A DNA stretch of 64,000 bases. It comes from Thermofilaceae archaeon (GTDB lineage: Archaea; Thermoproteota; Thermoprotei; Thermofilales; Thermofilaceae). The notes under the pieces were generated by a model. The model worked only from the letters and a program-made list of their open reading frames with translations, ran no database searches and had not been told where the DNA came from. Below, piece by piece: positions 32,223-40,681 of this stretch. Numbering within the stretch: the first letter of the stretch is position 1; every line of letters starts with the position of its first letter. The position numbers and the translations under genes are program-made. The stretch covers positions 1 to 64,000 of the forward strand of contig JANXEW010000003.1 in the NCBI GenBank assembly GCA_025057995.1, in the 5' to 3' direction.

Positions 32223-32776
32223 CCTGTTGAGTCCCCTAAACGCTCAATAACTCTGTTAAGCGTCCAGCGGAGGGCACTGCGTATCTCATCCAGCCTTCGT
32301 TTCTCCCTATAGTTGAGGATACGTATCTCCTTCACCAGTCCTCCTTCCTCAACTATCTCGTAATCAAAAGCCTCATCGTTGCTTATTTCGCCCGTCCTGA
32401 GAAGTTCCTCATCCTTTTTCTTGTAACCGTCGAGTATCTTGTTGATGAAGAAGCTGCGGAGGGGCGGAGTATCGCCGGGAAGCTCGATGAGAGGCTTGAC
32501 CGTTAATCCTTTTTCATAGACTGTCAATTTAGCTACCTCTCTCCCCTCTCTAGATGTTAGCATGGTCTCGGAAACCTGAGCCCCCAGTTCCAGCCTAGCG
32601 GTTGGCAAGGTTTCGCGGGGTAACTCAGATGCGCGAGTAAAGCTTTCACGTGAAAGAGCGACATCGACCAAGTTGAGCAAAGTCTTAAACAAGTTGATTT
32701 CGCTCTCCAGCTCCTCTATCCTTTTTTGAAGGTAGGATTTAGCTTCAGCGAGTCTCCTAATATCTTCTTGATCCAA
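32219..32776 (-). CDS. Coiled-coil archaeal conserved protein, unknown function
   Basis: A 185-residue protein. The N-terminal 50 residues form a heptad coiled coil (RLAEAKSYLQKRIEELESEINLF). The rest is mixed alpha/beta with a hydrophobic core and a conserved-looking DYEIVEEGGLVKEIRILNY segment and a helical end. It resembles archaeal conserved proteins I have no function for. ATG 32776 faces the ribokinase-like gene, whose open frame overlaps this start, but that gene most likely begins at 32864. Confidence 0.65.
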   Translation of the reverse strand: MDQEDIRRLAEAKSYLQKRIEELESEINLFKTLLNLVDVALSRESFTRASELPRETLPTARLELGAQVSETMLTSREGREVAKLTVYEKGLTVKPLIELPGDTPPLRSFFINKILDGYKKKDEELLRTGEISNDEAFDYEIVEEGGLVKEIRILNYREKRRLDEIRSALRWTLNRVIERLGDSTG

Positions 32777-32863
32777 TTAACCACCCGAATCTACTATAGG
32801 GGGAGAGTATTAAAGTTAAGCTTCATCGCTAAAGCTAAAAAGGAACTGAGTATCTTCAGTTAC

Positions 32864-33823
32864 GTGAAAACTTTATCGGTAGGCAACGCCAACGTTGACT
32901 TACTCCTCTACGTGGAGGAACCTCCAGCATGCGGAGCTCAAGTGGAAGCCTGCTTGTTCGAGAAGAGACCTGGAGGTGCGGCTTCGAACTTTGCCGTTGC
33001 AGCCGCCAAGCTCGGTGTTAGTTCCTCGATACTTTGTTGCGTAGGGAGTGACAGTGAGGGGGATTGGCTTCTACGAGAGCTTGAAGCTTGTGGGGTTGAA
33101 ACATCGCTAGTCGCGCACGTCGAAGCGCCGACTGGCTTTGTTGTAATCGTAGTTGACAAGAGGGGTGAGCGCTCAATGATCGCCTTTAGGGGGGCTAACG
33201 CCTTGCTGGCACAAGCTGTAAGATCACTCAACTCGTCGTTGAAAGCGGACTGGGTGCATGTAGCATCTGTGAAGCCGGATACGGCAGAGGCTGCGCTAGC
33301 CATTGCAAAAAGTCTTGGATGCAACACATCCTACGACCCTGGCAGCTTAGTAGCTAAAGTGGGCTTAAGGCAACTGGAAGATGTGTTTCGTTTTGTCGAT
33401 GTTCTATTCCTTAACGAGTTTGAGGCTGCAACGTTAATGGCTGTAGACTATGAGGAAATGGATCATGTGTTTGAAAAAGTACCTGTAACCGTTGTAAAGA
33501 TGGGGTCTAAAGGTTCTAGAGCTGCTGCTGAGGGATGTTGGATTGAAGCTCCTGCGTTCCCTGTGGAAGCTGTGGATACAACTGGTGCTGGCGATGCTTT
33601 CGACGCTGGTTTCGTATTTGCTTACGCATCTGGCTTAAGTCTTCGGGAAGCGTTGATCTTTGCAAACGCATGCGGTGCTTTAAAGGTCACTCGCAGGGGT
33701 TCACAGGCAAGTCCTAGTTTATCTGAAGTTATCAACTTCTTGAAAGAGAGAGGGTTTGAGGCGTTGGCATCCAAACTGTTAATGTCAAGCGAAAGTTTTA
33801 ACAGAAAAGCTATGGATAGATAG
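32864..33823 (+). CDS. PfkB/ribokinase family carbohydrate or nucleoside kinase
   Basis: A PfkB kinase. The N-terminal motif is KTLSVGNANVDLLLYVEE, then RPGGAASNFAVAAAKLGV (sugar-binding GG motif), and the C-terminal catalytic/anion-hole motif VDTTGAGDAFDAGFVFAYA with the base Asp. The frame is open from 32726, but that would overlap the divergent gene; GTG 32864 gives the family start. It phosphorylates a sugar, nucleoside or sugar phosphate; the substrate is not evident. The gene ends at the start of the Cys-rich gene upstream of thrS. Confidence 0.9.
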   Translation: MKTLSVGNANVDLLLYVEEPPACGAQVEACLFEKRPGGAASNFAVAAAKLGVSSSILCCVGSDSEGDWLLRELEACGVETSLVAHVEAPTGFVVIVVDKRGERSMIAFRGANALLAQAVRSLNSSLKADWVHVASVKPDTAEAALAIAKSLGCNTSYDPGSLVAKVGLRQLEDVFRFVDVLFLNEFEAATLMAVDYEEMDHVFEKVPVTVVKMGSKGSRAAAEGCWIEAPAFPVEAVDTTGAGDAFDAGFVFAYASGLSLREALIFANACGALKVTRRGSQASPSLSEVINFLKERGFEALASKLLMSSESFNRKAMDR

Positions 33824-33844
33824 TTGAGCAGAAGGTGGGGGTTG

Positions 33845-34162
33845 ATGCTATCTACTGAATGTTCCCCCCTATGCCCTTTCCGGGCTTTCAAATGCACGAA
33901 AAATGCTCTCGTGATCAGAAGACGGAGGGACCGGCTTGAAACCATATGCGATTGGACTGGTGACAGGTGTATAGGTTGGAGATGCCAGTTTGCAGTTTGC
34001 ATGCGGCACGCGCTCCTTCCTGAAGGGACTTGCAGCTTGATGGCTGAGAAAAAAGAGCGTAAGCCTTCGATCGATGAGGAAGCACTCAGGGTTAAGAGCC
34101 AGTATACGGATATCGGGAGGAAGCTTAAGAAAAGGGGGTTGGACGTAGAGGGTGAGGTGTAA
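33845..34162 (+). CDS. Cysteine-rich small archaeal protein upstream of ThrRS
   Basis: A 105-residue protein with eight cysteines in the first 63 residues: C-x3-C-x6-C near the start (TECSPLCPFRAFKC), then ICDWTGDRCIGWRCQFAVC and GTCSL. The tail is basic and helical. The arrangement suggests zinc or Fe-S binding, but no named family comes to mind. ATG 33845 is preceded by GGTGGGGG; TTG 33824 is an in-frame alternative. It ends 3 bp before the ThrRS start, suggesting an operon. Confidence 0.65.
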   Translation: MLSTECSPLCPFRAFKCTKNALVIRRRRDRLETICDWTGDRCIGWRCQFAVCMRHALLPEGTCSLMAEKKERKPSIDEEALRVKSQYTDIGRKLKKRGLDVEGEV

Positions 34163-34165
34163 AGC

Positions 34166-35980
34166 TTGAAGCTCCTGCTTATACACGCTGAGAAATTTGA
34201 GTTTGAAGTTCGAGAGAAAGCCATAGAGGCTGCTGAAGATCTCGTTGAAACCCCAGGGAGTGCTTCTGTCGATAACGCTCTCGTCTGCTTCACTACGGTA
34301 GAGAGTGTGGATGAAACTAACGTTTCATGGATTTTGCAGAAGGCTGTCGAGGAGATCAAAGACGTGGCGAGCAAGCTGAACGTTAAAAGGGTTGTCGTTT
34401 ACCCTTACGCACATCTTTCCCCGGATTTAGCAAACCCGACAGCCGCAAAGAATGTTCTCAAAGAGCTAGCCTCTACGCTTATATCAAACGGTTTTGAAGT
34501 AGTCCGCGCCCCCTTCGGTTGGTACAAGCGTTTCACGATATCCTGCATAGGACATCCTTTAGCCGAACTTTCTAGAACACTTAGGCCTTCGGAGGCAGCT
34601 GAAGAGTACTCAATCCTTACACCCGAAGGCGAAGTTATCCCCTTGAAGGACTTCGACCTTACGTCGGCACCCGAAGATTTCCGCCAGCTGGTTAGAAAAG
34701 AAGTTTATGGTGAAGGAGGCGGTGGAGGTGAGCCTAAGTACCTTGACTACTGTAGAAAGTTCGGGATCGAGTGGGAGTCCTTCTCGGATCAAGGGCACAT
34801 GAGGTATGGTCCAGAGGCGGCTTTAATGATAGATTTGCTCGCGGAGTACGCTTGGAGCCTCGCCTCTTCTCTCCACATACCTATTTTTAGGGTTAAGGGT
34901 ACAAACATGTTCGACCTCAGCGTCCCGGCTGTTAAACAACACGCCGACCTCTTCGGCGATAGGCTATACGTTCTTGAAGTTGGGCAGAAGAAGTACGTGA
35001 TGAGATATGCAGCATGCCATCAGCAGTTTGCCATGCTAAAAGATTGGAACATCAGCTACCGTCACCTTCCTTTTGGCGTCTTTGAGATTGCGGATAGCTA
35101 CAGGTTAGAGCAACCGGGTGAGCTTACACTTTGTTTCAGGCTGCGAAGGTTCTTGATGCCTGACTTGCATATACTAGCTAGAAGTTTAGAGGAGGCTAAA
35201 GAGCTCTCTTTCAAGGTGCATGAGAAAATCTATGAGGAGGTAAGAAAGGTTGGAAGAGATTATGTGTCTATATATAATCTCACTCGCAGCTTCCTTAGAG
35301 AGAACATAGACTACCTTACGAAGCTAGCTTCCATGGAAGGGAAACCCGTCCTCCTTCACTTTGTGCCTGAAGGCAAATATTACTGGGTGATAAACGTCGA
35401 ATACAATATCATCGACCAGCTCGGCAGACCGAGGGAAATAGGAACGTTCCAGATAGACGTGGGCAACGCTCAACGCTTTGGTATAACATACGTAGACGAA
35501 GACGGCTCGAGAAAGTACCCTGTAATAATTCACACGGCGTTGATAGGCTCCCTTGAAAGGTACTTGTACCTACTAATGGATACAGCTGCTAGAAATGACG
35601 CTCAAGGAGATAAGCCGTCTCTACCGTTGTGGTTATCTCCTGTTCAGGTTAGGTTAATTCCGGTATCAAAAGATCAGTTGAGCACAGCTTTAGCTGTCGC
35701 GGAGAAACTAAACTCGTCGGGAGTTAGGACTGACGTAGATGACCGAGATGAAAGTTTAGCTAAGAGGATTAGAGATGCTGAAGTGAAGTGGATCCCCTAC
35801 ATAGTAGTGCTTGGTACTCGGGAGACGTCCAAAGGCGTGCTAAACGTAAGGAAGAGGGACGGCGGGTCGATGGAGATGAGTATTGACGAATTGATCAGAG
35901 AAGTGAACGAGAAGCTTAGAGATTGTCCACGTCTACCTCTTCCTTTGCCGATACTCGTGTCTACCCGACCAGGTTACTAG
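34166..35980 (+). CDS. thrS: Threonyl-tRNA synthetase, archaeal type with N-terminal editing domain
   Basis: A class II aminoacyl-tRNA synthetase of 604 residues. The first about 140 residues are the archaeal editing domain (D-aminoacyl-tRNA deacylase-like; MKLLLIHAEKFEFEVREKA). The catalytic core has GHMRYGPEAALMIDLLAEYA, GTNMFDLSVPAVKQHADLF, MRYAACHQQFAMLKDWNISYR and YRLEQPGELTLCFRLRRF (motif 2). The anticodon-binding domain ends the protein. Both editing and catalytic domains are in one chain, unlike Sulfolobus-type organisms with split ThrRS. TTG 34166 follows a GGTGAGGTG run. Confidence 0.95.
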   Translation: MKLLLIHAEKFEFEVREKAIEAAEDLVETPGSASVDNALVCFTTVESVDETNVSWILQKAVEEIKDVASKLNVKRVVVYPYAHLSPDLANPTAAKNVLKELASTLISNGFEVVRAPFGWYKRFTISCIGHPLAELSRTLRPSEAAEEYSILTPEGEVIPLKDFDLTSAPEDFRQLVRKEVYGEGGGGGEPKYLDYCRKFGIEWESFSDQGHMRYGPEAALMIDLLAEYAWSLASSLHIPIFRVKGTNMFDLSVPAVKQHADLFGDRLYVLEVGQKKYVMRYAACHQQFAMLKDWNISYRHLPFGVFEIADSYRLEQPGELTLCFRLRRFLMPDLHILARSLEEAKELSFKVHEKIYEEVRKVGRDYVSIYNLTRSFLRENIDYLTKLASMEGKPVLLHFVPEGKYYWVINVEYNIIDQLGRPREIGTFQIDVGNAQRFGITYVDEDGSRKYPVIIHTALIGSLERYLYLLMDTAARNDAQGDKPSLPLWLSPVQVRLIPVSKDQLSTALAVAEKLNSSGVRTDVDDRDESLAKRIRDAEVKWIPYIVVLGTRETSKGVLNVRKRDGGSMEMSIDELIREVNEKLRDCPRLPLPLPILVSTRPGY

Positions 35981-35984
35981 ATAA

Positions 35985-37190
35985 GTGAAGGGCGTGAAGT
36001 TTTCACTCAAGGAAAGCTTATATCAAAAGGTAAAGATCTGTAAGGAATTGTCAGAAAAGCTCAGCTTTGAGAGAGTGGAGCGTGCGAAGGAAGATTATCA
36101 CGCAAGAAAACCACCTGTACATTGCGGAATCACTGTTCACAGTGTAATCGGTTGTACCTATAAATGTTCCTACTGCTATCTTCCAGAAATGGGGATAGCT
36201 TTCTCCAAAGCTCAACCATACGGTTTAGGCGGAGAAGATATTACTCTCTCTCTTCTCTTCAACCCATCTTTCATACCGGGTCTTTTAGGAACGTATATTG
36301 CCCTAGGCAGTATTGGCGAACCGTTTCACCCAGTGGGCGCTTGGAGGACTCTAGAGTACATCGAGACGTTTAGTAGACTGTTGGGCAACCCTATTCAATT
36401 TTCCACAAAAGCAATACTGGATGATCATGTAGCTAAAAGGTTACTGCAGGCTAGAGGATCGCCTATAAACCCCCTTGTGACAATAGTAACGCTTCAGCAT
36501 AACGAGAAAATCGAGCCTGTAGCCCCATCCCCAGTCAGAAGATTGGAGACTATAGCAAATCTTCGAAAGTCTGGTTTATACCCGATGCTTTTCCTTCGCC
36601 CCTTGATCCCTGATCTCCAAGATTCGACGGAATTACTTAGGGAATCTAAAAACAGCGGTGCTACAGCAGTCGTGTTCGGAGGCTTAAGGGTAACTCCCAG
36701 CATTATAGCCAGGCTCGCAAGCGTCGGCGTAGATACGTCGCAAATATTGAATAGGGTTAAAGGGCAGTTAAGAGACGGTATTCAGATAAGCGTACAATCA
36801 CAGGATTTAAAGGAGCATCTTGCAGAGGAGGCTAGAAGGATTGGGCTTACGCCACTATTCAGTGCATGTTGTGCAAACACTCTCAACATATACCTGGCGA
36901 AGGGGGTACGAGTACCATGTGCTGGCTTATGCTTTGTTGAGGGACAATTCTGTGCTAAGTGTCCAGTTAACTGTCAGAGTATAAAAGTCGAAGTTGACCC
37001 GGATGAGATTAAGTGGGCTGTAAAAGAGTTTCTGAACGTGGATGTTTCACGTGTGGATTTTTCAAGTTCACGCATATTTCTCTATGCCACGAACCCGAAA
37101 CATGTTGAAAGACGCTTAAGGGTACATAAGGGTATAAGAGCCTTCCTTGAAACCGCGTACCGGAAGAAGTTTTATGTCGAGCAGGGCTAA
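35985..37190 (+). CDS. Radical SAM protein (SplB-like) with C-terminal cysteine cluster
   Basis: A 401-residue radical SAM protein. The cluster motif GCTYKCSYCYLPEM (C-x3-C-x2-C) is at about residues 57-70. The barrel resembles spore photoproduct lyase-like/COG1533 enzymes, with LGSIGEPFHPV and QFSTKAI strand-loop motifs. The C-terminal part has a second cysteine set: ACCANTLNIYL, CAGLCFVEGQFCAKCPVNC, which may hold an auxiliary cluster. The substrate is unknown. GTG 35985 lies four bases after the ThrRS stop, and the next gene starts inside its end. Confidence 0.85.
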   Translation: MKGVKFSLKESLYQKVKICKELSEKLSFERVERAKEDYHARKPPVHCGITVHSVIGCTYKCSYCYLPEMGIAFSKAQPYGLGGEDITLSLLFNPSFIPGLLGTYIALGSIGEPFHPVGAWRTLEYIETFSRLLGNPIQFSTKAILDDHVAKRLLQARGSPINPLVTIVTLQHNEKIEPVAPSPVRRLETIANLRKSGLYPMLFLRPLIPDLQDSTELLRESKNSGATAVVFGGLRVTPSIIARLASVGVDTSQILNRVKGQLRDGIQISVQSQDLKEHLAEEARRIGLTPLFSACCANTLNIYLAKGVRVPCAGLCFVEGQFCAKCPVNCQSIKVEVDPDEIKWAVKEFLNVDVSRVDFSSSRIFLYATNPKHVERRLRVHKGIRAFLETAYRKKFYVEQG

Positions 37191-37440
37191 CCCGTTGAGA
37201 AATTTCCTGGTGAAGTTAATCTGGGACCCTAATATTCAAAAGGGTGATTATATAATCTACTTCATATCGAGGGGAGCGCCTGGAAACATAGAATCCGTAA
37301 GAGGCAATTCCGTAAAGCATGTTTACTTACGTGGGTTTGAGGCAGAGAGTGAAAACCGGGTGCTGTATATACCATTCCATAGGATTGTACTCATAAAAAA
37401 CGATGCCACTGGAGAGATAGTATACAAAAAGGGTTATTAG
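37174..37440 (+). CDS. UPF0248 / DUF504 protein
   Basis: A small basic protein matching UPF0248 (DUF504): NFLVKLIWDPNIQKGDYIIYFISRG then GAPGNIESVRGNSV and a C-terminal VLYIPFHRIVLIKND. It is about 88 residues from ATG 37174, which follows GGAAGAAG; the open frame begins earlier (37147) inside the radical SAM gene. The family is restricted to archaea. Its role is not established, though several members lie with RNA-processing genes. Confidence 0.85.
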   Translation: MSSRANPLRNFLVKLIWDPNIQKGDYIIYFISRGAPGNIESVRGNSVKHVYLRGFEAESENRVLYIPFHRIVLIKNDATGEIVYKKGY

Positions 37441-37465
37441 GCTTGAACTAGTAGAGGGATGGTTT

Positions 37466-37477
37466 AAAAGAAAAAAA
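37466..37477 (-). terminator. T-rich terminator of the GAPDH gene
   Basis: On the minus strand, the sequence just downstream of the GAPDH stop reads as a T-run (complement of aaaagaaaaaaa). It is placed as an archaeal poly-T terminator would be. Confidence 0.45.
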
Positions 37478-37490
37478 GGAATTTCGAATG

Positions 37491-38519
37491 CTACAGACCT
37501 TTTTTAGCCATGTAGAGGAGCAAGTCGACTAGCCTGCAGCTAAAGCCCCATTCGTTGTCGTACCACGCTATGACCTTAACTTTACTGTTTTTCTCCCCGA
37601 GAACCATGCTTGCTTGAGCGTCGTAAATTGACGAGTGCGGGTTGCCAAGTATGTCGGAAGACACTATGGGTTCATCTACATACTCTAGAATACCCTTCAA
37701 GTAGGTTTCAGCTGCTTGCTTGAATGCAGCATCCATCTCTGCTTTACTAACCTCCTTCTCCAATTCAGCTACAAGGTCTACTACAGACACATCAGCTACG
37801 GGGACCCTCATCGCCATACCATCCATCTTACCTTTAAGCTCTGGTATTACCAAGTGGAGAGCTCTTGCCGCACCAGTTGTCGTCGGGATTATGTTAACGC
37901 CAGCAGCTCTAGTCCTTCTGAAATCTTCAGGGTGTATAAGGTCAAGAACACGTTGGTCGTTGGTATACGCGTGAACTGTTGTCATAAAGCCCCATTTAAT
38001 GCCAAAGTTTTTGAGTAACACGTAAGCTATAGGTGCAAGACAGTTTGTAGTACAGGAGGCGTTAGATACTACTTCATGTTTTGATGGATTGTAGGTTTCG
38101 TGGTTTACCCCCATGACTATAGTGACGTCAGCCCCCTTTGAGGGTGCTGTAACCAAAACTTTCTTCGCACCAGCTTTTATATGTAGAGCAGCCTTGTCGC
38201 GATCAGTGAATCTTCCCGTTGCCTCCATTGCTACATCAACGCCTAGACTCTTCCAAGGTAACTTCTCTGGGTTTGGTTCGTTTAGGACGAGGATCTCTCT
38301 CCCGTCCACGATAATCTTATTGTCTTTCGCCTCAACCTTGTTGGGTAGTTTACCGAAGGTAGAGTCGTACTTAAGCAGATATGCTAGCATTTTAGGATTG
38401 CCGAGGTCATTTACAGCGACCACCTCATATACGTCGAAAAACTCTTTATTTTTTAGAGCAGCTCTAAGGAACAATCTACCTATTCTACCAAAACCGTTGA
38501 TACCTAGTCTGTAGGTCAT
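37491..38519 (-). CDS. gap: Glyceraldehyde-3-phosphate dehydrogenase, bacterial/eukaryotic class I type
   Basis: A class I NAD(P)-dependent GAPDH, not the usual archaeal class II enzyme. The N-terminus is MTYRLGINGFGRIGRLFLRA, the catalytic cysteine is in VSNASCTTNCLAP, the His is in TTVHAYTNDQ, and WYDNEWGFSCRLVD ends the protein. The length (342 residues from ATG 38519) is typical of GapA. The open frame extends eight codons upstream, but a Shine-Dalgarno-like AAGGGG supports 38519. It catalyses oxidative phosphorylation of glyceraldehyde-3-phosphate, just before the PGK encoded 2 kb away. Transfer from bacteria is the simplest explanation of its class. Confidence 0.92.
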   Translation of the reverse strand: MTYRLGINGFGRIGRLFLRAALKNKEFFDVYEVVAVNDLGNPKMLAYLLKYDSTFGKLPNKVEAKDNKIIVDGREILVLNEPNPEKLPWKSLGVDVAMEATGRFTDRDKAALHIKAGAKKVLVTAPSKGADVTIVMGVNHETYNPSKHEVVSNASCTTNCLAPIAYVLLKNFGIKWGFMTTVHAYTNDQRVLDLIHPEDFRRTRAAGVNIIPTTTGAARALHLVIPELKGKMDGMAMRVPVADVSVVDLVAELEKEVSKAEMDAAFKQAAETYLKGILEYVDEPIVSSDILGNPHSSIYDAQASMVLGEKNSKVKVIAWYDNEWGFSCRLVDLLLYMAKKGL

Positions 38520-38681
38520 CGTAACCCCTTCAAGCTTTGACATTAAAGCTTTATCACTAGAGATTCCGCATCAGACTTGCCCGGGAGCATCATTTTTCAT
38601 ACCTTTCGAGCATCATCATGCGCGGTTAGCTTAAACATAGTCTCCGAACCCCTTAAATATGTGATGGCTTATGTAAACCCT

Positions 38682-39401
38682 ATGAGTTTTGAAGCGTGGA
38701 AGGAGGTGGCAGCTAGGATAGTTGGCGACATAGTTCTCTCCACTACGCCTGGGAAGATAATGCGTAAGTGGCGCGAGCATTTTCGAGTGACGCAAACAGA
38801 ATTATCTGAAGTTATGGGGGTTTCCTCTTCTGTCATAAGTGATTACGAGAGCGGGAGGAGAAGGTCCCCGGGGACAAAGTTTCTAAAAAAATTCGTGATT
38901 AGTTTAATCGAGATAGATGAGAGAAGGGGGGGTCACACTCTTAGAAGCCTCTCCTCCTTGATGCTTGGCTCATTGAAACTTCAAGAAGCTGTACTCGATA
39001 TGAGAGAGTTTGATGAACCTATGGAATCCAAGGAATTCTGTGATAAGATAAACGCTGAACTCATCGTCGGAACCGGGAGAGAGTTGTTGCTCGGATACAC
39101 TGTAGTGGATAGCATGAAGCTCGTTGTCGACGTCCCAGCGATAGAGTACATAAGGCTCTACGGTGCGACAACTCAAAGGGCTGCAATATTTACCGGCGTA
39201 ACCCTAGGCAGGAGCCCGATAATAGCTGTCAAGGCTATGCAAGCTGGCATGGGTGGGCTTAGACCTGCGCTTGTTGTAATGCAAGGTGTGTCAAAACCAG
39301 ATAAACTAGCGGTTTTAATAGCTCAGAAGGAGGGGATACCATTGGCTATCTGCGGCATAGGAGACGCAAGTGAACTCATTCACATGCTGCGCTCTCTCTA
39401 G
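38682..39401 (+). CDS. HTH regulator with ThiN-like/COG1709 C-terminal domain
   Basis: A DNA-binding regulator of 239 residues. The N-terminal XRE-type HTH is VTQTELSEVMGVSSSVISDYESGRR (about residues 36-60). The C-terminal domain (about 100-239) resembles the ThiN-like ligand-binding part of archaeal COG1709 regulators, ending in PLAICGIGDASELIHMLRSL. Some relatives sense thiamine phosphate; that is not shown here. ATG 38682 is 26 bp from a TATA-like ccttaaatat (38651-38660), predicting a leaderless message; longer starts at 38577 and 38664 are in frame. Confidence 0.8.
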   Translation: MSFEAWKEVAARIVGDIVLSTTPGKIMRKWREHFRVTQTELSEVMGVSSSVISDYESGRRRSPGTKFLKKFVISLIEIDERRGGHTLRSLSSLMLGSLKLQEAVLDMREFDEPMESKEFCDKINAELIVGTGRELLLGYTVVDSMKLVVDVPAIEYIRLYGATTQRAAIFTGVTLGRSPIIAVKAMQAGMGGLRPALVVMQGVSKPDKLAVLIAQKEGIPLAICGIGDASELIHMLRSL

Positions 39402-39821
39402 TTACTCGACTTTAATCCTGTAGACCCTCTGCTTAGGTAGAGTAACCTCAAGGTAACCTGATTTATAGGCGGCTTGTATGCGTTCAACATCTATATCAGG
39501 TGGGATCTCTAATTCGAGCCTGTAGCCCGTCACTTCGCATCTAGAGTAGAAAGGTATATCGCATAACCTTACCGGCTCCTTCATTCCAGCTTTAATCACG
39601 AGCTTGCTCCCGGCTCTCAATACCTCAATGCTGTTCTTATTAACTTTCGGCATGTCAACTCTCACCACTAACTTGTCTCCAGCGTCAATAACTTCGTATA
39701 AAGGCTCAACCTCACCTGTTTCAGCATCTATTATAGGCTCGACCATTTTCTCCACTTCTCTAAGAAGCCTCTTTAACTCTCGCCTTAATTCCCTGAAGCT
39801 TTCCTCAAACCAACCTTCCAC
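39402..39821 (-). CDS. Small heat-shock protein (Hsp20/alpha-crystallin)
   Basis: A 139-residue ATP-independent chaperone. The alpha-crystallin domain runs from about residue 50: LVVRVDMPKVNKNSIEVL, YRLELEIPPDIDVERIQAAYKSGYLEVTLPK. The usual A-x-x-x-x-G-x-L motif is AYKSGYLEV. The N-terminal arm is short and rich in charged heptads. It ends convergently one base after the HTH regulator and lies 10 bp downstream of the PAC2 protein gene on the same strand. It would protect unfolding proteins at high temperature. Confidence 0.92.
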   Translation of the reverse strand: MEGWFEESFRELRRELKRLLREVEKMVEPIIDAETGEVEPLYEVIDAGDKLVVRVDMPKVNKNSIEVLRAGSKLVIKAGMKEPVRLCDIPFYSRCEVTGYRLELEIPPDIDVERIQAAYKSGYLEVTLPKQRVYRIKVE

Positions 39822-39831
39822 GTCGGGTCAC

Positions 39832-40590
39832 CTACATATACATTGCAGGAACCGTAAACTCGTAAGCCTTACCTGATTCTCTCATCGTCTCCATTGTTCT
39901 TTTCATTGTTTCGCGAAGCCTAGCCCTAATCTCCTCTTCTTGCTCTAGTAGAGGTTCAACGTTCACCTTTAAACCTGTAATAGAGTTTAAAACCGTTATT
40001 ACAGCTGCAGCAGCACCAGGGTCGGGGTAATTTAGGAATGATTCAGCAAGCAGAGCTACACCTTTAACTGACTTGAGGTAACATTCCTTCAATATCATCG
40101 CGTAAGGTCCACTTACGAACCCCTCTCTGAATAGGTTAAGACCGTTCTTCTCTAAAAAGGAAATATCATCAGTTGTAACACCCGCTGCATATACCATTGG
40201 CTTCTCGAGTTTCATCCTCTGTGGTGTCGGGACACCGCCTATGAGGAGTATACGGTCAATATCCTTTGCTTGAGTCCATTCTATTAACTTACGTGAGAAA
40301 GAGTAGACTCCGCTCGGACTCATAGCCACTTCGCTTACGAGAAACAGGAAGCTCCTATCTTGCGTTGTGTAACTGTGAATTCGCATAACAGGATACGGTT
40401 GCGCTTCATGGTAAATAATCACCGGGGGGAGGTAAGGGGAATCTACGTACGCTACAACGTTCGTATTGAGATTCTTTACGAGGTATGTAGATGCTATTAA
40501 ACCTACTAGACCAACATCAGGCATGCCGATCACTAAGTAATCAGCTCCAGGGACTTCCTTAACTTCCATAAAACTCCAGCTACTTTTCAT
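39832..40590 (-). CDS. PAC2 family proteasome-assembly-chaperone-like protein
   Basis: A 252-residue PAC2/COG2047 protein. The N-terminus has PDVGLVGLIASTYLVKNLN and an IIYHEAQPYPVMRIHSY strand. The middle has LLIGGVPTPQRMK, then GPYAMILKECYLKSVKGVALLAESFLNYPDPGAAAAVI. Eukaryotic PAC2 helps assemble the 20S proteasome alpha ring; the archaeal homologues are thought to do so but it is not proven for all. It shares a direction with the Hsp20 gene 10 bp downstream, so both may belong to a proteostasis unit. Confidence 0.88.
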   Translation of the reverse strand: MKSSWSFMEVKEVPGADYLVIGMPDVGLVGLIASTYLVKNLNTNVVAYVDSPYLPPVIIYHEAQPYPVMRIHSYTTQDRSFLFLVSEVAMSPSGVYSFSRKLIEWTQAKDIDRILLIGGVPTPQRMKLEKPMVYAAGVTTDDISFLEKNGLNLFREGFVSGPYAMILKECYLKSVKGVALLAESFLNYPDPGAAAAVITVLNSITGLKVNVEPLLEQEEEIRARLRETMKRTMETMRESGKAYEFTVPAMYM

Positions 40591-40664
40591 CAGGATCTAG
40601 CATTCCTTAGAGACAAAAATAAACTTCACGCTTTCCAGCATGCTAGAATGTACGCAAATTATCC

Positions 40665-40678
40665 TTAAAATAAAAAAA
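40665..40678 (-). terminator. T-rich terminator of the pgk gene
   Basis: Downstream of the PGK stop on the minus strand the sequence is a T-run (complement of taaaataaaaaaag). This fits an archaeal poly-T terminator and separates pgk from the PAC2 gene. Confidence 0.5.
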
Positions 40679-40681
40679 GTT

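Noticed and set aside
33622-34374. Open frame of 250 codons on the minus strand
   Set aside because: It runs antisense to the ribokinase-like gene, the Cys-rich gene and the start of thrS, all with clear family or operon support; its protein is Ser-rich and resembles nothing.
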